Assembly: GCA_963736695.1 (NCBI GenBank)
Contig: CAVTPU010000004.1
Span: forward strand, 2,666,001 to 2,730,000
DNA from: CAVTPU01 sp963736695
Lineage (GTDB): Bacteria > Actinomycetota > Actinomycetes > Mycobacteriales > Micromonosporaceae
Direction of reading: 5' to 3'
DNA length: 64,000 nt
The translations under genes and the position numbers were made by a program. Each line of letters opens with the position of its first letter. Position 1 is the stretch's first letter. Positions 46,131 through 55,399 of this stretch are shown here, piece after piece. The notes below the pieces were generated by a model that saw only the letters and a program-made list of their open reading frames with translations, searched no databases and had not been told where the DNA came from.

Positions 46131-47122
46131 TCGACATTCTCAAACAGGGCCTTCTCACCACAGTGCAGGACCTCGGCCGCACCGGTTACGCGCACATCGG
46201 CGTCACCCGGTCTGGCGCACTCGATCGCCCCGCGCTGATCCGCGCCAACCGCCTCATCGGCAACCCCGACGACGCGGCTGGCCTCGAGACCACCCTCACC
46301 GGTGTCACGATCCGCGCCCAGCACGCCACGTTGATCGCCGTCACCGGCGCGCCCGCTCAGGTCACTGTGGACGGTCGCGTGGTCCCGTTCGACTCGGCCG
46401 TGCCGGTCTCGGCCGGCGAGACCATCGCGATCGGCCGTCCGAACGCCGGAGTCCGGTCCTACGTCGCGCTCGCGGGCGGGGTGCGGGTCGCTCCAGTGCT
46501 CGGCAGCCGCAGCACCGACACGCTCTCCGGCCTCGGTCCGCCGCCGCTGCGCGCCGGCTTCGTGCTGCCCGTCGAGCGCTACCGCGGCTCGGACGCCGCT
46601 TCGGCGCCCACCGCAGCCGACGTCGACCTGCCCGCACCCAGCCCCATCCCGGATTCGAGCCAACCCACCCGAGTGCGGGTGCATCTCGGGCCTCGTCACG
46701 ACTGGTTCACCGCCGCCGCGATCGACACGCTGCTGGGATCGACCTACACCGTCACGGTGAAAAGCAACCGGGTCGCGGCTCGGCTCGCCGGCCCACAGCT
46801 TCGGCGGGCGATCACCGCCGAGCTGCCGAGCGAAGGCATCGTGCTCGGCTCGGTTCAGGTGCCCGCCGATGGCGCGCCTCTCGTCTTCCTCTCCGACCAC
46901 CCCACCACCGGCGGCTATCCCGTCATCGCGGTCGTCGTCGCCGCCGACCTGCCGGTGCTCGCACAAGCCCGCCCCGGCACACGGATCGCCTTCAACCTCA
47001 CCTCGTCGCCAGTGCCCGCCGACCCCTCCCATCCCGGAGCACGACCATGGACCTCAACACCGACCTCGGCGAAGGATTCGGGATCTGGCGTCTCGGCGAC
47101 GACGAGGCCCTCCTCGCCATAG
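46127..47122 (+). CDS. pxpC: 5-oxoprolinase subunit C (biotin-dependent carboxyltransferase-like)
   Basis: The partner of pxpB, 331 residues, starting MIDILKQGLLTTVQDLGRTGY. GVTRSGALDRPALIRANRLIGN and the late DHPTTGGYPVIAVVV are family signatures. Its last 76 bases overlap the pxpA coding region in another frame; the extra 25 residues, rich in Ser, Thr and Pro, look unselected. Confidence 0.94.
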   Translation: MIDILKQGLLTTVQDLGRTGYAHIGVTRSGALDRPALIRANRLIGNPDDAAGLETTLTGVTIRAQHATLIAVTGAPAQVTVDGRVVPFDSAVPVSAGETIAIGRPNAGVRSYVALAGGVRVAPVLGSRSTDTLSGLGPPPLRAGFVLPVERYRGSDAASAPTAADVDLPAPSPIPDSSQPTRVRVHLGPRHDWFTAAAIDTLLGSTYTVTVKSNRVAARLAGPQLRRAITAELPSEGIVLGSVQVPADGAPLVFLSDHPTTGGYPVIAVVVAADLPVLAQARPGTRIAFNLTSSPVPADPSHPGARPWTSTPTSAKDSGSGVSATTRPSSP

Positions 47123-47799
47123 CCACGAGCGCCAACGTCGCCTGCGGATTTCACGGTGGTGACGCCGTCACGATGCGACGGGTGTGTGGTCGGGCCGCCG
47201 ACTTGGGCGTCGCGGTCGGCGCGCAGGTCGCCTATCGCGACCTCGCCGGATTCGGACGTCGACACATCGACTATGACCCCGACGAACTCCGCGACGAGAT
47301 CATCTATCAGATCGCGGCGCTCGATGGCTTCTGCCGACTGCACGGAACACGAGTCCGTTATGTCAAACCGCATGGGGCTCTCTATCACCGTGCGGGCGCC
47401 GACCCCGGTCAGGCGGCCGCGGTCGTCGCGGCGATCCTCGACTTTGACCCCGCCCTGCCAGTGTTGTGTCAGCCGAGATCGGCGCTGGCCCGGCACGCCG
47501 ACGAGCGCGGAGTTCGGGTCGTCTGCGAGGGTTTCGCCGACCGCGCCTATCGACCTGATGGCGGGCTAGTGCCCCGCCGCGATCCCAACGCCGTGCTCAC
47601 CGACGTCGTGGCGATAGCCGAACGGGCTGTGCGCTGGGCACTCACGGGGCACGTCGACGCCATCGACGGCTCGGTGCTCACCGAACCGGTCGAGTCGCTG
47701 TGCGTGCACTCCGACACTCCGGGCGCCGCACTCATCGCCGCGCGAGTCCGCGCGGACCTGATCGCCGCAGGCGTGAGCGTTGGCGCCTTCCGCCCGTGA
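47047..47799 (+). CDS. pxpA: 5-oxoprolinase subunit A (LamB/YcsF family)
   Basis: Third subunit, 250 residues, with the family start MDLNTDLGEGFGIW, NVACGFHGGD, YRDLAGFGRR, VKPHGALYHRA and FADRAYRPDGGLVPR. The start ATG at 47047 lies inside pxpC but is fixed by the strictly conserved N-terminal DLNTDLGE. With pxpB and pxpC it forms a three-gene operon that ends here. Confidence 0.95.
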   Translation: MDLNTDLGEGFGIWRLGDDEALLAIATSANVACGFHGGDAVTMRRVCGRAADLGVAVGAQVAYRDLAGFGRRHIDYDPDELRDEIIYQIAALDGFCRLHGTRVRYVKPHGALYHRAGADPGQAAAVVAAILDFDPALPVLCQPRSALARHADERGVRVVCEGFADRAYRPDGGLVPRRDPNAVLTDVVAIAERAVRWALTGHVDAIDGSVLTEPVESLCVHSDTPGAALIAARVRADLIAAGVSVGAFRP

Positions 47800-47909
47800 C
47801 CCACACGACCATCTGCCCGTACGGGTCATCGCCTCTCCGCCGCGCGATCGGCGGAGCGTGGTGATCGGTTCGCTCACGGGCCTGCCGCGATTGGGCTTGC
47901 AGAGCGGGG

Positions 47910-49130
47910 TTATGGCGTCGCCGGGGCGAGGCAGGCGTATTTCTTGCCGCTGAGGCCATCCGGCAAGACCAGCGAGGGCTGACTCGGATCGGCGCAGCCG
48001 GCCTCATCGGCGACGATTCCCACGATCCGATAGGCGCCGGTCGTGGTGCAGTCGACAGTCTTTGCGCCGCCGCCGTCCTGCGTCACACAGCTGCCCACCG
48101 CGAAAGAGCCTGACTGATTGAGGAAACGCCATGCCATGAAGCTGGCACCGCCGAGCAACATCACAACGATGATCGCGCTAAATGTGATGATCAGCCCCCG
48201 CCTGCGAGGCTTGGCCTGCGGCGTCTCCGCCTGCGCGTAGGGCCAGCCACCGGTCGGCACGCTCACCGCAGCCCGCGATGCCCCGCCGGGCTGCTGCTGT
48301 TGTCCCAGCCCCTGAGCCTCGGGAGTCGCCGCCACGGCGAAGCCCGACGGTTGTGCGTGTGCTCCGGCCGACGACGCGGTGGGATAGGTGTGTGGGGTAT
48401 AACCCACCGAGGCCTGCCCCGCCGGGGAGCCGACGTTCGAAGCTGTCGGGGCCGCGTGAGCCGGGGCTTGATGGGTGCCCGGGGCGTAGTGAGCGACAGT
48501 CGCGTCGCCCGCCGTTGTGCCACCGGCATTCGCTGGACGACCATAGACGGCCCCTTGTGCCGGTGCGGCCGCCGGATTGTGCCCACCCTGGCTCTGCGCC
48601 GAGCTTCCGTACGTGGTGCCGGTCTGGCCTCCCGCTGTCCCCACCGTGCCGGCTCCCGCAGACGTCGGCACGGTCATCGGATTGGTGACCGGTGCCGGCG
48701 GATACGAGCCGTTGGCTGCGTCGCCCGGCCCCGCCCACGCTGACGGCTGCGGGCCGGCATCGCCGGACTGAGTGTGGCTGGAACTGGAGTAGGTGAAACC
48801 GCCAGGCGTCGTGGCAGCCTGGGGCGTCCCATAGGTCTGGCCGGGCGTCGGTGCCCGGCCGTCTCCGGTGGGCGCACTGGGCTGGCCATAGACGCGCCCG
48901 GCCGGTGTCGCCGGTTGGGTCTGCCCAGGCGTGGGCTGGCCAAACTGGGGTTGGCCCAGCTGTGGCAGATTTAACTGCGCCGGGGCCTGATGCGCCGGGG
49001 CTGTGCCCGATGTCGGCGGCACGGGAACAGAGGCAGCCGCGCTATAGCGCGGCTGGTTCGGCGGTGGAACCTGATTGGTCCGATCACCATCCGCTGGCGG
49101 TTCGGCCGGCGGATATGGAGCCTCTGACAT
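47910..49130 (-). CDS. Proline/alanine/glycine-rich single-pass membrane protein
   Basis: A 406-residue protein. The first 300 residues are low-complexity, rich in Pro, Ala, Gly, Gln and Thr, with loose GQP/QTY-like repeats. A transmembrane helix follows (RRRGLIITFSAIIVVMLLGG) and then a C-terminal extracytoplasmic domain of about 65 residues with three to four cysteines (GSCVTQDG, VDCTTTG, AGCADPS). The topology is N-in, C-out, like actinobacterial LppU/DUF-type surface proteins. ATG 49130 has GGAGG five bases ahead. Function unknown. Confidence 0.82.
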   Translation of the reverse strand: MSEAPYPPAEPPADGDRTNQVPPPNQPRYSAAASVPVPPTSGTAPAHQAPAQLNLPQLGQPQFGQPTPGQTQPATPAGRVYGQPSAPTGDGRAPTPGQTYGTPQAATTPGGFTYSSSSHTQSGDAGPQPSAWAGPGDAANGSYPPAPVTNPMTVPTSAGAGTVGTAGGQTGTTYGSSAQSQGGHNPAAAPAQGAVYGRPANAGGTTAGDATVAHYAPGTHQAPAHAAPTASNVGSPAGQASVGYTPHTYPTASSAGAHAQPSGFAVAATPEAQGLGQQQQPGGASRAAVSVPTGGWPYAQAETPQAKPRRRGLIITFSAIIVVMLLGGASFMAWRFLNQSGSFAVGSCVTQDGGGAKTVDCTTTGAYRIVGIVADEAGCADPSQPSLVLPDGLSGKKYACLAPATP

Positions 49131-49285
49131 CGGTGCCTCCTCGATGCGCCCGGTCGGGCGGCGCTGCGGCGGGTCCAACGCACATCACCGTACCCGGCCG
49201 GGTCACCAAAGCTCACCCCCGCCGGCACTGCCTCGAGTGCCGCAACGGCGAATCTCCACGGGCAACCATCACCCAACCACCGCAA

Positions 49286-49318
49286 ACGACCCGGCGGGTG
49301 GCTGCCCTGCCGGGTCGT
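49286..49318 (-). terminator. Hairpin terminator after the 45-residue gene
   Basis: A 10-bp perfect stem (49286-49295 with 49309-49318) extended by three inner pairs, followed on the minus strand by TTTG. It lies 75 bases past the stop of the small gene and before the proline-rich gene. Confidence 0.65.
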
Positions 49319-49393
49319 CGGGTTGGTCTGGTGATCGGATTTGATTGATGACCCACGTCGTCGCCGACTCATGCCGCGACGACGTGGCGAAGG

Positions 49394-49531
49394 TCACTGG
49401 CAGCGGCTAGTGATCTCCATAAGCTCCCGGCGAAGCGCCTCAGAGGGCGCCACGCGGAGCGCCCGGGCGATCACCCGGTTCTGCGCGTCTATGCGGCGGC
49501 GGTTGCGAATTCTCTCCATCAGCTTGCCCAT
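49394..49531 (-). CDS. Small basic protein, 45 residues
   Basis: A short reading frame on the minus strand encoding a 45-residue, strongly basic, probably all-helical protein with the core RNRRRIDAQNRVIARALRVA and an ending ELMEITSRCQ. It resembles small conserved actinobacterial hypothetical proteins with an Arg-rich helix followed by an AP(S/T)xALRxEL segment. It has its own AT-rich upstream region (TTTAATATAAGG) and a downstream hairpin terminator. Function unknown. Confidence 0.65.
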   Translation of the reverse strand: MGKLMERIRNRRRIDAQNRVIARALRVAPSEALRRELMEITSRCQ

Positions 49532-49646
49532 GCCTTATATTAAACAGCTGAGCTTGCCGTTTTGCCAACGATTCTAAGGGTGATCTCGACCACCCCCTTC
49601 GATTTGAACGCTCTGAACCCATGTGATGTTCGGTCTGCCACATGGG

Positions 49647-49693
49647 GTGAGGGCGTCGACGCCGCGATGTTCGCGTGGTGTCAACGCCCTCAC
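49647..49693. terminator. Hairpin terminator after the E2 gene
   Basis: A 14-bp stem (49647-49660 with 49680-49693, one G-T pair) and a 19-base loop, about 97 bases beyond the stop of the minus-strand dehydrogenase operon. The remaining 49532-49789 spacer shows no gene. Confidence 0.6.
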
Positions 49694-49789
49694 AAGCACT
49701 TCGCCCCTCCGGGGAGGGTGGTGTCCACGACTCAGTCGAGGCTCCTCGCCGCCCGGCCTGATCTGGACGCGAGAGTGGTTAACGGACGG

Positions 49790-51262
49790 TCAACCGTGGC
49801 TGAGCACGGCGACCTCAGGATCGGCGAGGAAGTCACCCACGCTGCGCAGGAACCTGGAGCCAAGCTCGCCATCGATGACACGGTGATCAAAGGAGAGTGC
49901 CAGCGTCGTCACCTGGCGGGCCTTGACCCGTCCCTTGTGCACCCACGGGGTCTCGCGAACTGCACCAAACGCCAGGATCGCCGCCTCGCCTGGGGGCAAG
50001 ATCGGGGTGCCGGAGTCGACCCCGAAGACGCCGACGTTAGTGATGGTGAAAGTGCCGCCGCTCATGTCAGCAGGGGCGGTTCGACCGGCTTTCGCCGTCG
50101 CCACGAGAGTGTTGAGCTCGTGGGCCAGCTGCGCCATTGTGAGGCGCCCCGCGTCTTTGATGTTGGGCACGATGAGGCCGCGATCGGTGGCGGCGGCGAT
50201 GCCGAGGTTGACGTATTCCTTGACGATAATCTCACCGGTCGCGCCCGACCACGTGGAGTTGACCATCGGATAGCGCTGGGTCGCCAGCAGCACCGCCTTG
50301 GCCACCAGCAGCAGCGGCGACAGACGAAGATCACGCCACTCGGGCTTGGCCCGCATACGCTCGAGTGCCTTCATCGACCGAGTGACATCGACCGTGAGGA
50401 ACTCGGTGACATGCGGCGCGGTGAAGGCCGACGCCACCATGTTGTCCGCCGTCAGTTTGCGTACTCCCCTCACGACGACCCGCTGCTCCCGGTCGGGACC
50501 GAACGCTGCGGCCGCCGACTGCCCGGCGACCGAGTCGACACCACCCGCCCGCACCGCAGCGGTGCGCCCCCCGTCAACCGATGAGGCGCAGAGCACGTCG
50601 TCGCGGGTGACCGTGCCGGCCGGCCCAGTGCCGGTCAGGCCCGTGAGGTCAACGCCGAGTTCGCGGGCCAACTTGCGCACCGGCGGCTTCGCGAGCACCG
50701 GGGACGCCCCGTCAATGTGGGTCTGTGGGGTATAGGCAACGCTCGGGGCCGCCTCGGCTGGCGCGATCCGAGCCGCGACCGACGGGGCCGGTGCGACCGA
50801 AACCGCCGGCGTCGACGGGTCTTTGCGTGGCCGACGCGTCGCGGTTGTGGTCTTCGGCCCATAGCCGACCAGCACCGCAGTGCGACCGCCCGGCGCCGGA
50901 CCACCGATGAGACCGGGTTCGACTGGACGGTCGGCCGATGCGATCTCCACCTCGGCGAGTGCCGCCGCCGAGGGCGGAGAGACGCCAGGGCCGTCCGGCA
51001 CAGTCTCGACGGCGTAGGGATCGGTGTCGATCGCGATGATGGGTGCGCCAACCTCGACGGTCGACCCGGCGGGGTGGAAGATGCGCACGACCCGGCCGGC
51101 CCACTTCGCGGGGATCTCGACCGCCGCTTTCGCGGTCTCCACCTCCACGATCGGTTGGTTGAGCGTGATGAGGTCGCCTTCGGCGACAAACCAGGCGAGG
51201 ATCTCGCCCTCGGTCAGGCCCTCACCAAGATCTGGCAGCGGAAATTCCTTGATTCGTGACAT
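49790..51262 (-). CDS. 2-oxoacid dehydrogenase E2 component (dihydrolipoamide acyltransferase)
   Basis: A 490-residue core enzyme that moves acyl groups to CoA. One lipoyl domain (1-80) has the lipoylated Lys45 in EVETAKAAVEIPA. A Pro/Ala/Thr linker follows, then the peripheral subunit-binding domain (about 195-230, PVRKLARELGVDLTGLTGTG) and the catalytic domain ending in LSFDHRVIDGELGSRFL with the active His and Asp. It begins six bases after the E1 beta stop. With a single lipoyl domain it is most like branched-chain (Bkd) E2. The E3 gene is not nearby. Confidence 0.94.
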   Translation of the reverse strand: MSRIKEFPLPDLGEGLTEGEILAWFVAEGDLITLNQPIVEVETAKAAVEIPAKWAGRVVRIFHPAGSTVEVGAPIIAIDTDPYAVETVPDGPGVSPPSAAALAEVEIASADRPVEPGLIGGPAPGGRTAVLVGYGPKTTTATRRPRKDPSTPAVSVAPAPSVAARIAPAEAAPSVAYTPQTHIDGASPVLAKPPVRKLARELGVDLTGLTGTGPAGTVTRDDVLCASSVDGGRTAAVRAGGVDSVAGQSAAAAFGPDREQRVVVRGVRKLTADNMVASAFTAPHVTEFLTVDVTRSMKALERMRAKPEWRDLRLSPLLLVAKAVLLATQRYPMVNSTWSGATGEIIVKEYVNLGIAAATDRGLIVPNIKDAGRLTMAQLAHELNTLVATAKAGRTAPADMSGGTFTITNVGVFGVDSGTPILPPGEAAILAFGAVRETPWVHKGRVKARQVTTLALSFDHRVIDGELGSRFLRSVGDFLADPEVAVLSHG

Positions 51263-51268
51263 TCGCTC

Positions 51269-52252
51269 TCACCACCCGAACGAACGGTCGACGGCGTCGA
51301 GGACCCGGTCAAGATCAGGCAGATACTCCTCTTCCAGCCGGGCCGCCGGATAGGGGGTGTCGAAGCCGGTCACCCTCAGCACTGGCGCCTCCAACGAATA
51401 GAAGCACTCCTCGGTCACTCGCGCGGCGATCTCGGAGCCGAGCCCACCGCTGCCTTGCGCCTCATGGACCACGACGAGTCGCCCGGTGCGTCGCACCGAC
51501 TCATAGACCGGATCGAGATCCAGGGGGGACAGGCTGCGAAGGTCGAAGACCTCCAGCTCTCGCCCTTCGATCGCCGCAGCGGTCGCCGCGTCGACGACCG
51601 TGCGCACCATTGGGCCATACGCGACGACGGTCGCATCGGTCCCGGGCCGAACCAACCGAGTCCTGAACAACGGATATGCCTCGTTGGGCGAGATGGTCAG
51701 ATCGACCTCGCCCTTCTCCCAATAACGCCGCTTTGGCTCGAAGAAGATAACCGGGTCATCGGTGGCGATGGCCTGCTGGATCATCGTGAAGGCGTCCTGC
51801 GGGTTGGAGCAGGTGACCACCTTGAGCCCGGGGGTGTGCGCGAAGTATGCCTCGGGAGACTCGGAGTGGTGTTCGACCGCACCGATCCCCCCACCGAAGG
51901 GGATCCGGATCACGATCGGCAACCGCAGCTTTCCGCCGGAGCGATAGTGCATCTTCGCGACCTGAGAGACGATCTGGTCGTACGCGGGATAGACAAAACC
52001 GTCGAACTGAATCTCACAGACCGGGCGATAGCCGCGAATCGCGAGGCCCACCGCAGTGCCGATGATGCCCGACTCGGCGAGCGGGGTATCGATCACCCGG
52101 TCCTCGCCGAAGTCCTTCTGCAGGCCGTCGGTGATGCGGAAAACGCCGCCGAGTCGACCGACGTCCTCTCCCATGATCAGGACTTTGGAGTCCGACTCCA
52201 ACGATCGGCGCAATCCGTCGTTGATCGCTTTGCCGAGGGTGAGGGTGGCCAT
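51269..52252 (-). CDS. 2-oxoacid dehydrogenase E1 component, beta subunit
   Basis: A 327-residue transketolase-like subunit. Characteristic sequences are MGEDVGRLGGVFRITDGLQ, DTPLAESGIIGTAVGLAIRG, EIQFDGFVYPAYDQI and GGGIGAVEHHSESPEAYFAH (the active-site His region). It pairs with the E1 alpha subunit encoded upstream. ATG 52252 overlaps the E1 alpha stop by one base and has GGGAGGG six bases ahead. Confidence 0.95.
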   Translation of the reverse strand: MATLTLGKAINDGLRRSLESDSKVLIMGEDVGRLGGVFRITDGLQKDFGEDRVIDTPLAESGIIGTAVGLAIRGYRPVCEIQFDGFVYPAYDQIVSQVAKMHYRSGGKLRLPIVIRIPFGGGIGAVEHHSESPEAYFAHTPGLKVVTCSNPQDAFTMIQQAIATDDPVIFFEPKRRYWEKGEVDLTISPNEAYPLFRTRLVRPGTDATVVAYGPMVRTVVDAATAAAIEGRELEVFDLRSLSPLDLDPVYESVRRTGRLVVVHEAQGSGGLGSEIAARVTEECFYSLEAPVLRVTGFDTPYPAARLEEEYLPDLDRVLDAVDRSFGW

Positions 52253-53397
52253 CAGTGCCCTCCCGCGAATGAGTCGAGATATCGGCTGAACGACTCCCGC
52301 TGCTGGTCGAGCAGGGGCGAGCCGGTGGGATAGACGTGGTCGAAGATCTGACTGGGCTGCGGGTCGGGCATCGACAGGACTCTTTCGCGCAGGTGGACGG
52401 CCTCTCGGGCCGCCTCGTCGGCGATCTCGCCGAAGTAGGTGTCGTCGGCCACGCCGAGCCGTTCCAGATAACGACGGAACCGGCTGATCGGATCCTTCGC
52501 CTGCCACGCCTCGACCTCAGAGGCGATCCGATAACGGGTCGGGTCATCCGAGGTGGTGTGCGCGCCCATGCGATAGGTGTAGGCCTCGATGAAACTCGGG
52601 CCTTGGCCGTTGCGGGCGTTGTCCAGCGCCGCCCGGGTCACCGCATAACACGCGAGCACGTCATTGCCGTCGACTCGCACGCCCGGGAAACCGAATCCCG
52701 CCGCTCGTTGATAGAGCGGGACGCGCGTCTGACGCTCCAACGGTTCAGAGATGGCGTATTGGTTGTTTTGGCAGAAGAACACGACGGGCGCGTTGAAGAC
52801 GCTCGCCCACACGAAGGACTCGTTGACGTCGCCCTGCGAGGTCGCACCGTCGCCGAAGTAGGCGATGACGGCTTCGCCGTCGTCGCCGCCGACTTTGCCG
52901 TCCTTCACGATGCCCATGGCGTAGCCGGTGGCGTGCAGCGCCTGGGCGCCGATGACGATCGTATACATGTTGAACTTGAACTCGTTGGGGTCCCAGCCGC
53001 CCTGATCGACACCGCGGAAGAGCCCGAGCGGCATGATCGGGTCGATGCCACGGCAATAGAGGACACCGTGTTCACGATAGGTTGGGAAGGCCATGTCCTG
53101 GGCCCGCAAGGCTCGGCCGGAGCCGACTTGAGCCGCTTCCTGTCCAAGCAGGCTGGCCCAGATCCCCAACTCCCCTTGGCGTTGCAGGGCGGTCGCCTCG
53201 GCGTCCAGCTTGCGCACAACCACGAGGTCTCGATAGAGGCCACGCAACTCGTCGTCGGTGAAGACGACGTCATAGTCCGGGTGCTCGACGCGCTCGCCGT
53301 CGGGGGTCAACAACTGCACGAAATCCGGGTCATCAGCCCCACGGGGTGCCCCGTCGGGACCGGATGATCCGGTCCGGGCGACAACGCCCTTTGCCAT
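52252..53397 (-). CDS. 2-oxoacid dehydrogenase E1 component, alpha subunit (thiamine-diphosphate dependent)
   Basis: A 381-residue decarboxylase subunit. The thiamine diphosphate motif is GDGATSQGDVNES, followed by FFCQNNQYAISEP. YREHGVLYCRGIDP and the phosphorylation-loop equivalent YRMGAHTTSDDPTRYR are conserved. First gene of the E1alpha-E1beta-E2 operon. The likely substrates are branched-chain 2-oxoacids or pyruvate; sequence by eye does not decide. Branched-chain precursors for iso/anteiso fatty acids would fit an actinobacterium. Confidence 0.94.
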   Translation of the reverse strand: MAKGVVARTGSSGPDGAPRGADDPDFVQLLTPDGERVEHPDYDVVFTDDELRGLYRDLVVVRKLDAEATALQRQGELGIWASLLGQEAAQVGSGRALRAQDMAFPTYREHGVLYCRGIDPIMPLGLFRGVDQGGWDPNEFKFNMYTIVIGAQALHATGYAMGIVKDGKVGGDDGEAVIAYFGDGATSQGDVNESFVWASVFNAPVVFFCQNNQYAISEPLERQTRVPLYQRAAGFGFPGVRVDGNDVLACYAVTRAALDNARNGQGPSFIEAYTYRMGAHTTSDDPTRYRIASEVEAWQAKDPISRFRRYLERLGVADDTYFGEIADEAAREAVHLRERVLSMPDPQPSQIFDHVYPTGSPLLDQQRESFSRYLDSFAGGH

Positions 53398-53628
53398 CCG
53401 TTTCTCCCTGTTCTCCTGTGCCCGGCGCTGGGGGTAATCAGCATCGAGCAGTTCCTCGAAGCCTGGACACGACTCGGGTAGAGCCGCCCTGGCGGGAGCC
53501 GGCCTCGGGTGCCACCCGTGCGACCGCAGGATATGCGGACGTCACGGCACCGTTGCCGCCGACATCAGCATGGCAGAAGAGGTCACTCACGCCACACCCC
53601 CTGGCGACAGGAGGCTGCGTCGGACTGG

Positions 53629-55179
53629 TCAGTAGGCACCCTTGCGCCCGAAAACCACCCCGATGGTGCGCATCATGATCACCAGGTCGAAGGCGAGCGA
53701 CCAGTTGTCCACGTAGTAGAGATCGAGGCGAACCGCGTCGTCCCAGGAGAGTTCGGACCGCCCCGAGACCTGCCACAATCCAGTCATTCCGGGACGCACC
53801 AACAGGCGGCGACGGACGTCGCCCAAGAAGTCTCCATCGTCGGCGGGCAGCGGTCGCGGCCCCACCAATGACATCTCGCCCTTGACCACGTTGAGTAGTT
53901 GTGGCAGTTCGTCGAGGGAGGTGCGGCGCAAGAACCGTCCCACCGGAATCACCCGGGGGTCGTTGCGAATCTTGAAAAGCAGCCCGTCGCTCTCGTTCTG
54001 GTCGATGAGGTGCGCGAGCCGTTCCTCCGCGTCCGTATACATCGTCCGGAATTTCCACACCCGGAATGGTCTTCCCTCTCGGCCGACTCGAGCCTGGCTG
54101 AAGAACGCCGGCCCTCGGTCGGAGGTCCAGATCATCAGCGAGACGACCAGGAAGACCGGGGTCAACAGCAACAGGAGTACCGCCGCGATGAGCCGATCCA
54201 TGAGGTTCTTGACGAGCCAAGCGAGGCCCGAGAGTTTCGGCTCTTCGACGTGCAGCAGCGGCAGCCCCTCCACCGGCCGGATGTGCACCCGAGGCCCGGC
54301 GATGTCGGTCAACTGCGGCGCCACGACGAGGTCGATGCCGGTGCCCTCCAATTGCCAGGCCAACCGCCGCAGCTCGCCCGGCTCGTTGTTCGCCGACCCA
54401 CAGATCGCGATGGTGTCGGCGCCGAGTTCGTGCACGAGGGACAGCACGTCCCGGCCGGCGAAGACGGGCACTGGTGACGCATTTCCCCGGCTCGCAGCAA
54501 AGCCCTCGGTGAGGTGGATCCCCACCGGCACGAGCCCGGCGCCCGGTGCCCGGCTCACGGCGGTGTGGACGTCGAGGGCCTCCGCGAACGACCCGACGAG
54601 CAGCACGCGGTGGGTGGCTCGGCCCTGTCCCCGCGCGAACACGAGCAGCCTCCGCGCCGCGACTCGGCCGAGTAGGACATAGACGAGCGCACCGATCAAC
54701 GCGGTCGCGACCGACAGTCGCGAAAGGTCGATCTTGAAGGCGAACGCGAGAAAGGAGACGCTCGCGGCGAGGGTGATCGACGTCCGAAAAACCCGTTTGA
54801 ACTCCTCCGGGCCGACCCCCAGATAACGCCGGTCGTAGGCACCATGGCCCCAGAGCAGCCCGAGCCATGCGAGCGGAAGCAGCAGATAGGCGACCATCCG
54901 GAAGAGTGTCGGCGAATGCCGAAAACCCGCGTCGGCCTGCGCGAAAGCGGCGATGGCGGTGTAGCTCGCAAGCACCGTCGCCCCACAGTCGACGACGACG
55001 AGCCCCCACGCGTAGGGCCGATGCCAGGTGGAGAGCCGACGGGAGGTGCGATACCACGCGGACCGCGGCACACCGTTGGTCGGTGATGGGGGCTCCGTCG
55101 CGGTGGGCTGCCCCGCCCGCAGGCGGTGCCGGCCGCTCGGCGGCAGGTCAGTGGCCTGGGGTTGGAGGCTTGTGGTCAC
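53629..55179 (-). CDS. Exopolysaccharide polyprenyl glycosylphosphotransferase (sugar transferase)
   Basis: A 516-residue membrane enzyme that starts a polysaccharide repeat by moving a sugar phosphate to undecaprenyl phosphate. Four hydrophobic segments at the N-terminus, a CoA-binding-like cytoplasmic domain (VLLVGSFAEALDV) and a final helix precede the catalytic bacterial-sugar-transferase domain. This has GPAFFSQARVGREGRPF, VWKFRTMY, RTSLDELPQLLNVVKGEMS, VGPRP, and RPGMTGLWQVSGRS. GTG 55179 has GGGAGGG about ten bases ahead. ATG 55224 is the alternative. The stop sits 231 bases downstream of the E1 alpha start, with no gene between. Confidence 0.93.
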   Translation of the reverse strand: MTTSLQPQATDLPPSGRHRLRAGQPTATEPPSPTNGVPRSAWYRTSRRLSTWHRPYAWGLVVVDCGATVLASYTAIAAFAQADAGFRHSPTLFRMVAYLLLPLAWLGLLWGHGAYDRRYLGVGPEEFKRVFRTSITLAASVSFLAFAFKIDLSRLSVATALIGALVYVLLGRVAARRLLVFARGQGRATHRVLLVGSFAEALDVHTAVSRAPGAGLVPVGIHLTEGFAASRGNASPVPVFAGRDVLSLVHELGADTIAICGSANNEPGELRRLAWQLEGTGIDLVVAPQLTDIAGPRVHIRPVEGLPLLHVEEPKLSGLAWLVKNLMDRLIAAVLLLLLTPVFLVVSLMIWTSDRGPAFFSQARVGREGRPFRVWKFRTMYTDAEERLAHLIDQNESDGLLFKIRNDPRVIPVGRFLRRTSLDELPQLLNVVKGEMSLVGPRPLPADDGDFLGDVRRRLLVRPGMTGLWQVSGRSELSWDDAVRLDLYYVDNWSLAFDLVIMMRTIGVVFGRKGAY

Positions 55180-55399
55180 CTCGGTCGAGCCCTCCCACGC
55201 CAGTTTGGAGTCACCGACCGCCATCGGGTGGTTCACGTGCTGGTTGCCGGCAGCGTCACGAACGACATTTAGTGTGCCACGTTCCCGTGTGCGCACCTCT
55301 CGCGCGGCCGACACTAGTGCCCTCACCTGTCTTCTGTCGAGGCGGCCATCCACAGCTGGCGCTCCTGGTTCGGCCGCGCCCCCTCGACTTATCCGAGAG

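Noticed and set aside
45473..47799. A plus-strand frame from 45823 running through pxpB and pxpC in front of pxpA.
   Set aside because: Only its last 250 codons are pxpA; the upstream part is a Pro/Arg/Ser-rich shadow.
53438..55057. A 539-codon open frame on the minus strand within the sugar transferase.
   Set aside because: It is Arg/Gly-rich with no motifs and overlaps a well-supported sugar transferase in another frame.
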